Of a stretch of 64,000 nucleotides of DNA, positions 35,048-43,321 are shown in pieces. The stretch is from NCBI RefSeq assembly GCF_013415905.1, contig NZ_CP058909.1:682001-746000 (forward strand). The letters are read 5' to 3'. The position numbers and the translations under genes are program-made. This DNA is from Halosimplex pelagicum. GTDB taxonomy: Archaea > Halobacteriota > Halobacteria > Halobacteriales > Haloarculaceae. The notes under the pieces are model-generated. The model did no database searches and had not been told where the DNA came from. It saw only the letters and a list, made by a program, of their open reading frames with translations. Position 1 is the stretch's first letter. Each line of letters begins with the position of its first letter.

Positions 35048-35171
35048 CGCGGCCGAGGACCGGCGCTGGCCGGTCGGTGGCCGTATCGACCAGCCGGCGA
35101 TGCCGTCGTAAGCCGCTGTTACCGCGGGTTCCCGCCCGTTACTTTTCCCCGGCGATTCCCGAGGGTCGGGC

Positions 35172-35408
35172 ATGGCGAAAGAACTGGAAGAGTCGGACGT
35201 GACCCGCGAGGAGGCCGCCGAGAAACTGGAGTCGATCGCCGAGGACCTGCGCGGCGACGGGAGCTTCGACGTGAACGTGAACAACCGGACCGTCCACCTC
35301 GCCCCGCCAGAGGAGATCGGCATGGAGATCGGCGTCCGCGAGATGTCCTCGCTGCTGCGGGGCAGCCGCGAGGCTTTCACCGTCAAACTCGACTGGAAGC
35401 CCGAGTAG
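35172..35408 (+). CDS. Amphi-Trp domain protein
   Basis: A 78-residue protein that is a single amphi-Trp domain (EESDVTREEAAEKLESIAED; VHLAPPEEIGMEIGVREMS; FTVKLDWKPE). The family is common in haloarchaea and of unknown function. It is read in the same direction as the neighbouring dehydrogenase genes but is separated by about 125 bases on each side. Confidence 0.88.
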   Translation: MAKELEESDVTREEAAEKLESIAEDLRGDGSFDVNVNNRTVHLAPPEEIGMEIGVREMSSLLRGSREAFTVKLDWKPE

Positions 35409-35503
35409 CGGCGCGGCCCGCGCGGCTGGAGCCGGTGGGTCGCCACGCCCTCCGTTCCGCACGCCGCGAGCGTGACCCGGCCGGACTCGCCGCCGACGCC
35501 GGC

Positions 35504-35510
35504 TTTATAT
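35504..35510 (+). promoter_or_regulatory. TATA box between inverted GCCGG arms
   Basis: TTTATAT lies 24-30 bases before ATG 35534 and is flanked by GCCGG/CCGGC, so a repressor site over the box is possible. Confidence 0.5.
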
Positions 35511-35533
35511 CCGGCCGGCGCGCGGGTCCGCCG

Positions 35534-36493
35534 ATGACGGTCGACCTCGCGTTCGTCGGCGCCGGCGGCATCGCCCAGTGGCAGCACTTCGACAACCTCG
35601 AAGCCATCGACGACGCCCGCATCGTCGGCGTCTGCGACGTGAACGCGGAGACCGCGGAGTCGGCGGCCGACCGCTTCGACGCCCCCGCCTTCTCGGACCA
35701 CCACGACCTCTACGCGGAGACCGACCCCGACGCCGTCTTCGTCTGTCTCCCGCCGTTCGCCCACGACGACCAGGAGGTCGCCGCCGCCGAACACGGCTAC
35801 GACCTGTTCGTCGAGAAGCCGCTCGCGCTCTCCGCCGAGAAGGCCCGCGAGATCGAGGCGGCGATCGAGGCCAACGACGTGCTCGCGCAGGTCGGCTACG
35901 ACTGGCGCTACTCGGCAGGCGTCGAGCGTGCCCGGGAGATCCTCTCCGGCCGCGACGTGGGCTACGTCGACGGCTACTGGTGGGGCGGCGTCGCCGGCGG
36001 CGAGGACCACTGGTGGCGCCACGCCGAGAAGTCGGGCGGCCAGGTCGTCGAGCAGGCCACCCACGTCTACGACACCGTCCGCCACCTCGTCGGCGACGTG
36101 GACCGGGTCGCGGCGGCCGGGAGCCACCGCCTCGCCGACGAGGTGGACTTCTCCGACGCCACCTCGGCGACGATGACCCACGAGAACGGCGCGATTTCCC
36201 ACGTCTCGACCTCCTGCGCCGCCGAGGACGACAAACACGGCCTGGAGGTCGTCGCCGACGGCGCGACCATCGAGGTGACCGAGCAGTCCGTCTCCGGCGT
36301 CGTCGACGGCGACGAGATCGACGAGAGCTTCGACCGCAACCCCTACGCCGCCGAGGTCGAGTCGTTCGTCGACGCCGTGGCGTCGGGCGACGGGGCCGGC
36401 CTGCGCTCGCCGTACGCGGACGCCCGCCAGACCTTCGAGCTGACGCTGGCGGTCAACGAGTCGATCGAAAACGGCGAGCCGGTGGAGCTGTAG
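35534..36493 (+). CDS. Gfo/Idh/MocA-family oxidoreductase
   Basis: A 319-residue NAD(P)-dependent dehydrogenase. The nucleotide-binding motif is FVGAGGIAQWQHF, the family lysine lies in FVEKPLALS, and the C-terminal substrate domain contains QATHVYDTVRHLVGD. Members act on sugars and inositols. The sugar-isomerase-like gene at 30151-30990 could belong to similar metabolism, but it is not linked in an operon. The start is fixed by the TATA box at 35504-35510. Confidence 0.9.
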   Translation: MTVDLAFVGAGGIAQWQHFDNLEAIDDARIVGVCDVNAETAESAADRFDAPAFSDHHDLYAETDPDAVFVCLPPFAHDDQEVAAAEHGYDLFVEKPLALSAEKAREIEAAIEANDVLAQVGYDWRYSAGVERAREILSGRDVGYVDGYWWGGVAGGEDHWWRHAEKSGGQVVEQATHVYDTVRHLVGDVDRVAAAGSHRLADEVDFSDATSATMTHENGAISHVSTSCAAEDDKHGLEVVADGATIEVTEQSVSGVVDGDEIDESFDRNPYAAEVESFVDAVASGDGAGLRSPYADARQTFELTLAVNESIENGEPVEL

Positions 36494-36529
36494 CGTCCAC
36501 GGAAAAATCGCGCGAGACCATCCACCGGG

Positions 36530-36811
36530 CTACTGCAGTACGTCCGGGAGCTCCCCCGAAGTGTTCTCGTCGGGGTCGATACCGACCTCGCGGAGTTCCT
36601 CGTCCGTCGGCTCGCGCCCCGTCTCGCCGTGGTAGAGTGCGACCGCCTCGTCGAGGTTGTCGAGCGCCGCTTCGCGAGTTTCCCCCTGCGACGCGACACC
36701 GGTCTCCTCGTCGCGCGCGACCCACAGGTCACCGCTCTCGCCGAGCGTGAGCGTGATCTCGACCGGCGTGGTCGGGTCCTCGTCACCCGACCCGTCGGTG
36801 TCCGTGCTCAT
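36530..36811 (-). CDS. Solitary HicB-like protein
   Basis: A 93-residue protein with the HicB partial RNase-H-like fold (VEITLTLGESGDLWVARDEE; ASQGETREAALDNLDEAVAL). HicB is usually the antitoxin of a HicA toxin, but no HicA-like frame lies on either side, so a complete toxin-antitoxin pair is not supported. A TTATC box 22-32 bases upstream suggests its own leaderless transcript, not read-through. Confidence 0.85.
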   Translation of the reverse strand: MSTDTDGSGDEDPTTPVEITLTLGESGDLWVARDEETGVASQGETREAALDNLDEAVALYHGETGREPTDEELREVGIDPDENTSGELPDVLQ

Positions 36812-36848
36812 ACGCTGACTGAGGTCGGGATGACTGATAAGTTCTCGG

Positions 36849-38405
36849 CTACTCCAGCAGACTCTCGCCGGTCATCGCCGCCGGTTTCTCGATGTCCATC
36901 AGCTCCAGCAGCGTCGGCGCCAGGTCTTCGAGCGCACCGCCCTCGCGTACGAGCCGGCCGCCGTCGGTGCCGTCGGGCGCGACGTAGATCAGCGGGACCG
37001 GGTTCGTGGTGTGGGCGGTGTAGGGCTCGTCCTCGGTGCCCATGTCGTCGGCGTTGCCGTGGTCGGCGGTGACCAGCACGTGCCCACCGGCTTTCCGGAC
37101 CGCCTCGACCAGCCGCCCCAGTTGCTCGTCGACCGCTTCGACCGCTTCGACGGCGGCGTCGAAGTCGCCGGTGTGACCCACCATGTCGGGGTTGGCGTAG
37201 TTGCAGACCAGGAGATCGGGGTCCCGCTCCTCGATACTCTCGATGGCGGTGTCGGTCACCTCGGCGGCGCTCATCTCCGGTTGCAGGTCGTAGGTCGGCA
37301 CGTCCGGGCTGGGGACGATCTCGCGGATCTCGCCGTCGAACTCCACCTCGCGGCCGCCGTTGAGGAAGTAGGTGACGTGGGCGTACTTCTCGGTCTCGGC
37401 GAGTCTGAGCTGGGTGTGGCCGGTCTCGGAGACCACCTCGCCGAGCGTGTCCGCGGGGCGGATCGGCGGGAAGGCGGTCGGCAGACCGAACGTCTCGTCG
37501 TACTGGGTCATCGTGACGACGCGGGTCTCCGGCGGGTCGGTGCGGCCGCCCCAGGCCTCGGCGCGGATGTCGGCGAGCATCCGAGTCAGCTGGCGAGCAC
37601 GGTCCGAACGGAAGTTGAAGAAGACGACCGAGTCGCCGTCTTCGAGCGCGGGTCGGTCCGCAACGAGGGTCGGCTCGACGAACTCGTCGGTGTCACCGCG
37701 GTCGTAGGAGTCGGTGACGGCCTCGACCGCCGAATCCGCTTCGTGGCCCGCGTGACGGTCGACGATGGCGTCGTAGGCGAGTTCCGTGCGGTCCCAGTTC
37801 TCGTCGCGGTCCATCGCGTAGTAGCGGCCCGAGACCGTCGCGACGTGGCCCGTGCCCTGTTCGTCGGCGTGAGCCTCCAGTTCGGTGAGGTACTCCTCGC
37901 CGCCGGTCGGGGAGGTGTCGCGGCCGTCGGTGAAGGCGTGGGTGACCGCCTCGCATCCCTCCTCGGCGGCGAGTTCGATCAGCGCGTGGAGATGCGACTG
38001 ATAGGAGTGGACGCCGCCGTCCGAGACCAGCCCCATGAAGTGGACGCGACCGTCGTGCTCGCGGGCGTAGTCGAACGCCGACAGGACGGCCTCGTTGTCG
38101 TCGATGGCGCCGTCGCCCTGCGGGTCCGGACGCTCCTCGCCTCGCCAGCGGGCGATGGCGTCGGTGACGCGGGCCGACTCCTGCACGACGACGCGGCCGG
38201 CGCCGATGTTGAGGTGGCCGACCTCGGAGTTGCCCATCTGACCCTCCGGCAGGCCGACGCGGCGGCCGGAGGTGACGAGCGTGCCGTGGCCCCCCGCGTT
38301 CCAGAACCGGTCGAAGTTCGACGTCTCGGCGGCGGCGACGGCGTCGCGGACGCCCTCGTCGGGGTTGAGCGCCCAGCCGTCCAGAATGACGAGCGCGGCT
38401 TTCAT
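36849..38405 (-). CDS. gpmI: 2,3-BPG-independent phosphoglycerate mutase
   Basis: A 518-residue alkaline-phosphatase-superfamily enzyme that interconverts 3- and 2-phosphoglycerate in glycolysis and gluconeogenesis. Metal-site motifs are ILDGWALN (Asp8/9), QMGNSEVGHLNIGAGR (catalytic Ser), TDGRDTSP, FFNFRSDRARQLTR, NYANPDMVGHTGD and TADHGNADDM. Length fits the bacterial-type iPGM, not the short archaeal aPGM. ATG at 38405 starts directly at the phosphatase core. Confidence 0.97.
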   Translation of the reverse strand: MKAALVILDGWALNPDEGVRDAVAAAETSNFDRFWNAGGHGTLVTSGRRVGLPEGQMGNSEVGHLNIGAGRVVVQESARVTDAIARWRGEERPDPQGDGAIDDNEAVLSAFDYAREHDGRVHFMGLVSDGGVHSYQSHLHALIELAAEEGCEAVTHAFTDGRDTSPTGGEEYLTELEAHADEQGTGHVATVSGRYYAMDRDENWDRTELAYDAIVDRHAGHEADSAVEAVTDSYDRGDTDEFVEPTLVADRPALEDGDSVVFFNFRSDRARQLTRMLADIRAEAWGGRTDPPETRVVTMTQYDETFGLPTAFPPIRPADTLGEVVSETGHTQLRLAETEKYAHVTYFLNGGREVEFDGEIREIVPSPDVPTYDLQPEMSAAEVTDTAIESIEERDPDLLVCNYANPDMVGHTGDFDAAVEAVEAVDEQLGRLVEAVRKAGGHVLVTADHGNADDMGTEDEPYTAHTTNPVPLIYVAPDGTDGGRLVREGGALEDLAPTLLELMDIEKPAAMTGESLLE

Positions 38406-38548
38406 ACTCGGCCCTCCGCCCGGACCCCCCAAGTCGGTGTCGGTCCGCGGGACCGCCGCCCGTCTCGCCGCCGCGGCGCCACCCCGGCCGACCGACTCGC
38501 GAGCCGTCGGCACCGCCGGTCCGTCACGGTCGTTTACTGTAAAAAGGA

Positions 38549-38556
38549 CTATATTT
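38549..38556 (+). promoter_or_regulatory. TATA box of the Nudix gene
   Basis: CTATATTT, 21-28 bases before ATG 38577. Confidence 0.5.
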
Positions 38557-38576
38557 GTGGCGTGTGCTCGGGGGAC

Positions 38577-39146
38577 ATGGTCAACGAGCCACCGGACTAC
38601 TGTCCCCACTGCGGGGGCGAGCTGGTCGGCGTGGACGATCCGACGGTCCAGCGCTGCGGCGACTGCGAGGAATACGTCTTCTACAATCCGGTGCCGAGCG
38701 CGCGGGTCGCGGTGCTCTCCGGCGGGGGACGGAGTCCCCCGGGTAGTGCGGCGACGCCGCACGACGGCGACGCGATGTTGCTCGTCACGCGGCCCGACGG
38801 GAAGTGGATCTCCCCCGGCGGGAAGGTGGAGGTCGGCAACGACCCGGACGAACACGCCGCCCTCGAACTGGAAGAGGAGACCTCGCTCGCGGTCGACCCC
38901 GAGGATCTGGTGCTGTTCGACACTGCGACGTACGTCGTCACGGAGACCCAGCACACCGTCGGGATCCGCTTCGCCGTCGACTACGAGGACGTGTCCGGCG
39001 AGATCGAGGCGGGCTCGGACGCCGGGGCGGCGCGCTTCTGGACCGCCGAGGAGCTGGCGGCGACCGACGAGCCGACGCTCGACCGGGACCTGTTCCGGAC
39101 GTGGGTCGACGACGGACGGGCGGCGCTGGAGCGGCGGACCCGCTGA
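38577..39146 (+). CDS. Zinc-ribbon Nudix hydrolase
   Basis: A 189-residue protein. The N-terminal zinc ribbon has CPHCGGE and RCGDCEE. The Nudix box begins GGKVEVGNDPDEHAALELEE and ends EETSLAV; its REUXEE core is present as ALELEEET, with Leu in place of the usual Arg, so activity needs testing. Nudix proteins hydrolyse nucleoside diphosphates linked to another group. Between the first strand (ARVAVLS) and MLLVTRP lies an extra segment GGGRSPPGSAATPHDGDA encoded by two adjacent hairpins, an apparent in-frame insertion. Confidence 0.88.
   Translation: MVNEPPDYCPHCGGELVGVDDPTVQRCGDCEEYVFYNPVPSARVAVLSGGGRSPPGSAATPHDGDAMLLVTRPDGKWISPGGKVEVGNDPDEHAALELEEETSLAVDPEDLVLFDTATYVVTETQHTVGIRFAVDYEDVSGEIEAGSDAGAARFWTAEELAATDEPTLDRDLFRTWVDDGRAALERRTR
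38724..38762. repeat. Two hairpins inside the Nudix coding region
   Basis: GGGGGAC-GGA-GTCCCCC (38724-38740) and GTGCGGC-GAC-GCCGCAC (38746-38762), each with a perfect 7-bp stem, lie in a surface loop of the Nudix protein. Confidence 0.7.
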
Positions 39147-39186
39147 CCTCGGCCGGGTCGCCGCGGCGGCGTCCGGTTCCGCGGAA

Positions 39187-39194
39187 AGTTATTG
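39187..39194 (+). promoter_or_regulatory. TATA box of the nurA operon
   Basis: AGTTATTG, 26-33 bases before ATG 39220. Confidence 0.45.
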
Positions 39195-39219
39195 TGAGTG
39201 GCGCGTCCATCGCTAGGGC

Positions 39220-39612
39220 ATGGACGCGCAACTGCTGTCGGACGACCTCGCCGACCAGATCGTGACGACGGCCCGGACCGCGACCGGCGACAGCCTCCGG
39301 TCGGTGACCTACTTCACACGTTCGGACTTCGAGCAGCTGTACCTGCGGGAGGACCTCGAACGGGACGCCGACCTGGACACCTTCGTCGGCCACGAGTGGC
39401 GCGGCTTCCGCGACACGCGCAACGCCTACCAGTCATCGGAACTGGGCGAGTACCGCTTCACCGTCCGGGCGTTCACTAACGGCTACCTCCTCCGCGTGAC
39501 CGGCGAGCGCCGCGGCGTCCTCATCACCACGGACGGTCTCCAGATGCAGTCCTACGAGGAGATCGCCGACGCCATCGAGAAGATGCTCGCCGAGGACCCG
39601 ACCACGGAATGA
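39220..39612 (+). CDS. Haloarchaeal protein co-transcribed with nurA
   Basis: A 130-residue protein (IVTTARTATGDSLRSVTYFT; YRFTVRAFTNGYLLRVTGE) resembling an uncharacterised haloarchaeal family of roadblock-like or sensor-like proteins (DUF7522 as I recall). Its stop overlaps the nurA start (ATGA), so translation is coupled. The constant neighbour makes a role with NurA worth testing, but none is shown. Confidence 0.75.
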   Translation: MDAQLLSDDLADQIVTTARTATGDSLRSVTYFTRSDFEQLYLREDLERDADLDTFVGHEWRGFRDTRNAYQSSELGEYRFTVRAFTNGYLLRVTGERRGVLITTDGLQMQSYEEIADAIEKMLAEDPTTE

Positions 39613-40865
39613 CCTTAGATCCCGTCCACGTCGACGGCATCGCCCGCCTGGCCGGCCGCGTCGGCGAGGGCGTCGACGAGGACGACCACCAGGACGCCGC
39701 CGAGACGGTGTGGACCGAGTTCCTCGACCCCCTCTATCGGGACGGCGAGGCGGTCCTCGAACCGCTGGGCGAACAGCGCCGCGAGAAGGTCCCCATCGAC
39801 GCCGTCGCCCTGCGCGACGCCCCATTCCCCACCCAGCACGGCCTCGATTCGGGGACGATCAACCCCACGACCTTCAAGAACGGACTCGTCCTCGACGTGT
39901 CCCAGGCCGCGATGGCCGCCGTACCCTCCGATCTCGACCTCCACCGCGCGCGGACCATCGTGATGACCGCCCACTCCAACGACGACGCCTACCGCATCGG
40001 CCACGAGGACTGGACGATGCAGGACGAGGGCTACGTCCGCGAGCGGGCGCTGCACGCCCCCCGCGTCGACCGCTACGAGCAGAACGTCGTCCACGCCCTC
40101 GCCCTGTATCTCGCCGAGAGCGAGCACGCCCGCGAGCAGGCGGAGATCGTCGACGACCTCCTGATCCTCGACGGGCCGCTCTACCCGACCGGCCTCCTGA
40201 AGTGGGGCGAGCGCGACACGGAACTGGCGGATCTCCTCATCGAGGACGAGCGCCCGCGGGACGTGGTCGAGAACTACGTCCGCCTCGTCGAGACGTTCGT
40301 CGACCGTGACGTGCCCCTGATCGGGTTCATCAAGAACAGCACCGCCAAGGCGATCACCCACGTCGTCCGCGAGAAGGCCAACGCCCCCTGGGCCAACGAC
40401 AACGCCTTCTTCCAGCGCGTGCTCGCCCGCCGCGACGGGAGCGGCGACCTGCGGACCGACGCGCTCACCGCGACGGGCTGGTTCCGCTCGCGGGTCGGCA
40501 CCGACCGCGTGATGGCCGCCGACGGCGACGCCCTCGGCATCGAGCGCCGCCTCGACCCCGAGGCCTACGAGGTCACCTTCTTCGTGCTGTACGACCCGCG
40601 CGACGACCTCTGTTACCGCGTCGAGGCGCCCTACGCGTTCACCGCCGACGAGGACACCCGCGAGGCGCTACGCCTGCAGGTGCTCCACGACGTGGCCGGC
40701 GAGCAGGGGCCGCCCCTGGCGGTCGCCAAGGCCGACGAACTCGCCCACATCGACCGCCAGGCCAACGAGCAACTGCGCCGGCGCATCGAGCGCGAACTCG
40801 GCAGCGACCGTCACCTCGAATACAACGACAAGCGCTGGGGCGTCGACGTCGAAGAGCTGGTCTGA
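39609..40865 (+). CDS. nurA: NurA 5'-3' nuclease
   Basis: A 418-residue nuclease of DNA end resection. Metal-site aspartates fit LDSGTINP (about 79-86) and LDGPLYPTG (about 193-201), with the later GFIKNSTAKA motif. NurA works with the HerA ATPase in archaea, usually next to it, but no herA lies here; the co-transcribed partner is the 130-residue protein upstream. An acidic N-terminus (EGVDEDDHQDAAE) is a halophilic trait. Confidence 0.93.
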   Translation: MTLDPVHVDGIARLAGRVGEGVDEDDHQDAAETVWTEFLDPLYRDGEAVLEPLGEQRREKVPIDAVALRDAPFPTQHGLDSGTINPTTFKNGLVLDVSQAAMAAVPSDLDLHRARTIVMTAHSNDDAYRIGHEDWTMQDEGYVRERALHAPRVDRYEQNVVHALALYLAESEHAREQAEIVDDLLILDGPLYPTGLLKWGERDTELADLLIEDERPRDVVENYVRLVETFVDRDVPLIGFIKNSTAKAITHVVREKANAPWANDNAFFQRVLARRDGSGDLRTDALTATGWFRSRVGTDRVMAADGDALGIERRLDPEAYEVTFFVLYDPRDDLCYRVEAPYAFTADEDTREALRLQVLHDVAGEQGPPLAVAKADELAHIDRQANEQLRRRIERELGSDRHLEYNDKRWGVDVEELV

Positions 40866-40946
40866 GGCCTCGATTCCGTGCTCCAGGAGTTCCTGGCGCG
40901 GGAACCTTCCGCGCGAGACAGCCACCGAGCAAGCGCGTCGGCGCGT

Positions 40947-41365
40947 GCTGTCGAGCGTGCCCGCCTCGTGGCGGGCCGCTCGAAACAGTCGCGCGAGGGA
41001 TGAGTAACGCAGGAGCCTGCGACGAGTAACGCAATCGGTTGGGGAGGCATGTGGCCGTCTGCGGTGCTGTGCGGGGCGGTCGCGGCCCCGGTGGACTGAA
41101 AGGGCGAGGCGCGCTCGCGTTCACTTTAGTCGCCTGAGCGGGGCACTATCCGCGCGGGCGGTGCGGAGAGCGCGGATATCCCGTCTCAGCGACCGCGAGC
41201 GCGGCGAGGGCTTTCGTCGCCCGCTGACCCCAGCGGTACCGATTCCAGCTAGCGAGCGGGTCGAGGGATTTCAACGCTCACCGTCGAGTGCGGTCGATCC
41301 AACTGCTAGCGAGCGGGTCGAGGGCTTTCATCGCCTGCGGTCGGCTGCAGTCGCGTTCACCCGCA
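40947..41365. repeat. Hairpin plus 57-bp repeat element, copy B
   Basis: Same plan as copy A: a left hairpin (40947-40988, containing GCCCGCC/GGCGGGC), a shared spacer, CTGAAAGGGCGAGG at 41096, inner stems GAGCGGGG-CACTATCCGCGC and GCGCGGATATCCC, then 57-bp repeats. The spacer and hairpin are close to copy A in sequence over about 200 bp, but the left hairpin differs in loop length. It fills most of the 623-bp gap 40866-41488. Confidence 0.8.
41195..41365. repeat. Three 57-bp repeats of copy B
   Basis: Units start at 41195, 41252 and 41309, the same exact 57-bp period as copy A. The third unit decays into CAGTCGCGTTCAC, itself tandemly repeated. Unit 1 has diverged most. Confidence 0.85.
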
Positions 41366-41458
41366 GTCGCGTTCACTCGACTTCCGTCCGGGCGGACTCG
41401 ATCAGAAACGACGGAGACACTCACAACACGAACGAAACGTCGTCGCGGACCCGGTAGC

Positions 41459-41464
41459 GTTTAC
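41459..41464 (+). promoter_or_regulatory. TATA box of the CinA-like gene
   Basis: GTTTAC, 25-30 bases before ATG 41489, directly after repeat copy B. Confidence 0.5.
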
Positions 41465-41488
41465 CCGTTCTACACCCTGGACACGCTC

Positions 41489-42220
41489 ATGGAAGTCGCG
41501 CTCGTCACGGTCGGCGACGAACTGCTCGCGGGGGACACCGAGAACACGAACGCGACGTGGCTGGCTCGCCAGCTCACCGAACGCGGCGCGACGGTCGCGC
41601 GGATGCTCACCATCCCGGACGACCGCGCGCTGATCGCCCGGTGGGTCGGCGACTTCGCCGACTCGTTCGACGCCGTCGTCGTCACCGGCGGGCTGGGCGA
41701 CACGCCCGACGACGTGACGATCGAGGCGGTCGCCGACGCCTTCGACCGGGACCTGGAAGTCCAGCCCGAGGTGCGCGACCGCGTCGCCGAGAAGGCGCGG
41801 CGCTACCGCGAGGAGAACCCCGAGTACTACGAGACCCACGACTTCGACCTCGACCTCGACGAGACGGCGGCGCTGCCGGCGGGCGCCCGCCCGATCCAGA
41901 CCGAGGAGAGCTTCAACCCGGGCTGCGTCGTCGAGAACGTCTACGTCTTCCCCGGGTTCCCCGGGGAGCTGAAGGTGATGTTCGACGCCGTCGCCGACGA
42001 GTTCGGCGGCGACGCCGTCTCCGCGTCGGTCGCCACGTCGACCCCGGAGGGCGCGTTGCGACACGTCCTCGACGGCGTTCGCGACCGGTTCGAGGTGGCC
42101 GTCGGCAGCTACCCCGCCCGCCGCGGGCAGCCCGGCCGGGTGAAGGTGACCGGCACCGACCCCGAGGAGGTCGACCGGGCCATCGAGTGGGTCGACGAAC
42201 AGGTGGCCGACCCCGAGTGA
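41489..42220 (+). CDS. CinA/MoaB-type molybdopterin-binding domain protein
   Basis: A 243-residue protein whose N-terminal 170 residues have the MoCF/CinA fold (VGDELLAGDTENTNATWLAR; VVTGGLGDTPDDVT). The C-terminal part is the COG1058 extension. This single-domain archaeal form lacks the amidohydrolase domain of bacterial CinA, which acts in pyridine-nucleotide salvage. Function in archaea is unproven. The start is fixed by the TATA box at 41459-41464. Confidence 0.88.
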   Translation: MEVALVTVGDELLAGDTENTNATWLARQLTERGATVARMLTIPDDRALIARWVGDFADSFDAVVVTGGLGDTPDDVTIEAVADAFDRDLEVQPEVRDRVAEKARRYREENPEYYETHDFDLDLDETAALPAGARPIQTEESFNPGCVVENVYVFPGFPGELKVMFDAVADEFGGDAVSASVATSTPEGALRHVLDGVRDRFEVAVGSYPARRGQPGRVKVTGTDPEEVDRAIEWVDEQVADPE

Positions 42221-42317
42221 ACGGGTCCGGTCGGATCGAGGGGTCGCGGTCGACTCGTCGGGGGTCGAGACGACGAGTTGGAGAAAGATTATGCCTATCG
42301 AACAGGTCCGTCGAGAC

Positions 42318-42551
42318 ATGAGCGAGGACACCGGCGGCGACATTGGAGGACCGGCGGCGAAGACATCCGAGTCGACGGCGGCGAAGCTCGACTCCATGGG
42401 CTACACCTCGGGCGGCGACCCGGACGGCGCCGACGGCGACGGGACGGACTCCGGACCCGGGAGCCCAACGCCCCTCGCGGTCAAGGTGTTCGCCCTCGTC
42501 CTCACCGTGTTCCTCCTCGTCATGTTCCTGCTGGGGAGCGGGCTGTTCTGA
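42318..42551 (+). CDS. Small single-helix membrane protein
   Basis: A 77-residue protein: an acidic N-terminus (SEDTGGDIGGPAAKTSES), a glycine/aspartate-rich linker (GGDPDGADGDGTDSGPG) and one C-terminal helix (LAVKVFALVLTVFLLVMFLL), so it would be tail-anchored. ATG at 42318 is chosen because GATTATG (42287-42293) lies 25-31 bases before it; the ATG at 42291 would overlap that box. Function unknown. Confidence 0.62.
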   Translation: MSEDTGGDIGGPAAKTSESTAAKLDSMGYTSGGDPDGADGDGTDSGPGSPTPLAVKVFALVLTVFLLVMFLLGSGLF

Positions 42552-42660
42552 CGGTCGGCCAGCGACGGAGACCGAACGAGGGAGTGTCACTCGCCGCGCC
42601 GCTGCTCGGCGAGCAGGCCGCACCCCACGTGGTCGCCCCGGAGGAAGACCGGCCCGGGCA

Positions 42661-43239
42661 TCAGTCGCCTTCGCCCGGGCCGTCGGCGGGCGCTCCGGCG
42701 GCGCTCGACGGCCCGTCCCACTCGTCTTCGACGATCCCGTAGAGGTCGGCGTCGACGTACTCCCCGTCGACGTAGAAGTCGTCGCGACGGCAGCCCTCGC
42801 GCTCGAAGCCGACCTTCTCCAGCACCGCGCGCGAACCGTCGTTGAACGCCAGCACGCGGGCGTTCACCTTGTGAAGGCGGCGCTCGGTGAAACAGTAGTC
42901 GACCACCGCGGCGGCCGCGGCGGTGGCGTAGCCGTTGCCCTGGTGGGCGGGCGCGATCCAGTAGCCGAGTTCGACGCTCCCGCGCTGGGGAGCGAGGTCG
43001 AAGAGGAACGCCTCGCCGACCCGGTCGCCGCCGGCGCGGACGAGGAAGATCTCCTTGTCGTCCGCGTCGGTGTACCCCTCGACGTATCCGGCGACGCCGT
43101 CCTCGTCGAGCACCGTCGCCGCCCCGAAGCCGGCCCTGACGTCGGGGCGGTTCAGGTTTCGCCGGAGGAACTCGTGGTCGGACTCCTCGACCGGGTGCAA
43201 CGAGACGCCGTCACCGCGGAGGAAGACGGGAGTAGACAT
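42661..43239 (-). CDS. GNAT-family acetyltransferase (RimJ/RimL type)
   Basis: A 192-residue N-acetyltransferase. The acetyl-CoA site is AYWI-like, in ELGYWIAPAHQGNGYATAAA (about 90-109). The family's asparagine-rich end motif is NARVLAFNDGSRAVLEKVGF. A 20-residue acidic and glycine-rich tail (SSAAGAPADGPGEGD) follows. The substrate (ribosomal N-terminus, amino acid or antibiotic) is not determined. Confidence 0.9.
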   Translation of the reverse strand: MSTPVFLRGDGVSLHPVEESDHEFLRRNLNRPDVRAGFGAATVLDEDGVAGYVEGYTDADDKEIFLVRAGGDRVGEAFLFDLAPQRGSVELGYWIAPAHQGNGYATAAAAAVVDYCFTERRLHKVNARVLAFNDGSRAVLEKVGFEREGCRRDDFYVDGEYVDADLYGIVEDEWDGPSSAAGAPADGPGEGD

Positions 43240-43321
43240 ACACGCCGCCTCTCGGCGGGACGGAGAAAGCGTTACGGTGGCGTGGGAGGTCCTCCCATCG
43301 CCGGTCGCTCCGCCCGGCCGC

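Noticed and set aside
36530..36811. A HicAB toxin-antitoxin module
   Set aside because: Only a HicB-like protein is present. No HicA-like frame was found on either side.
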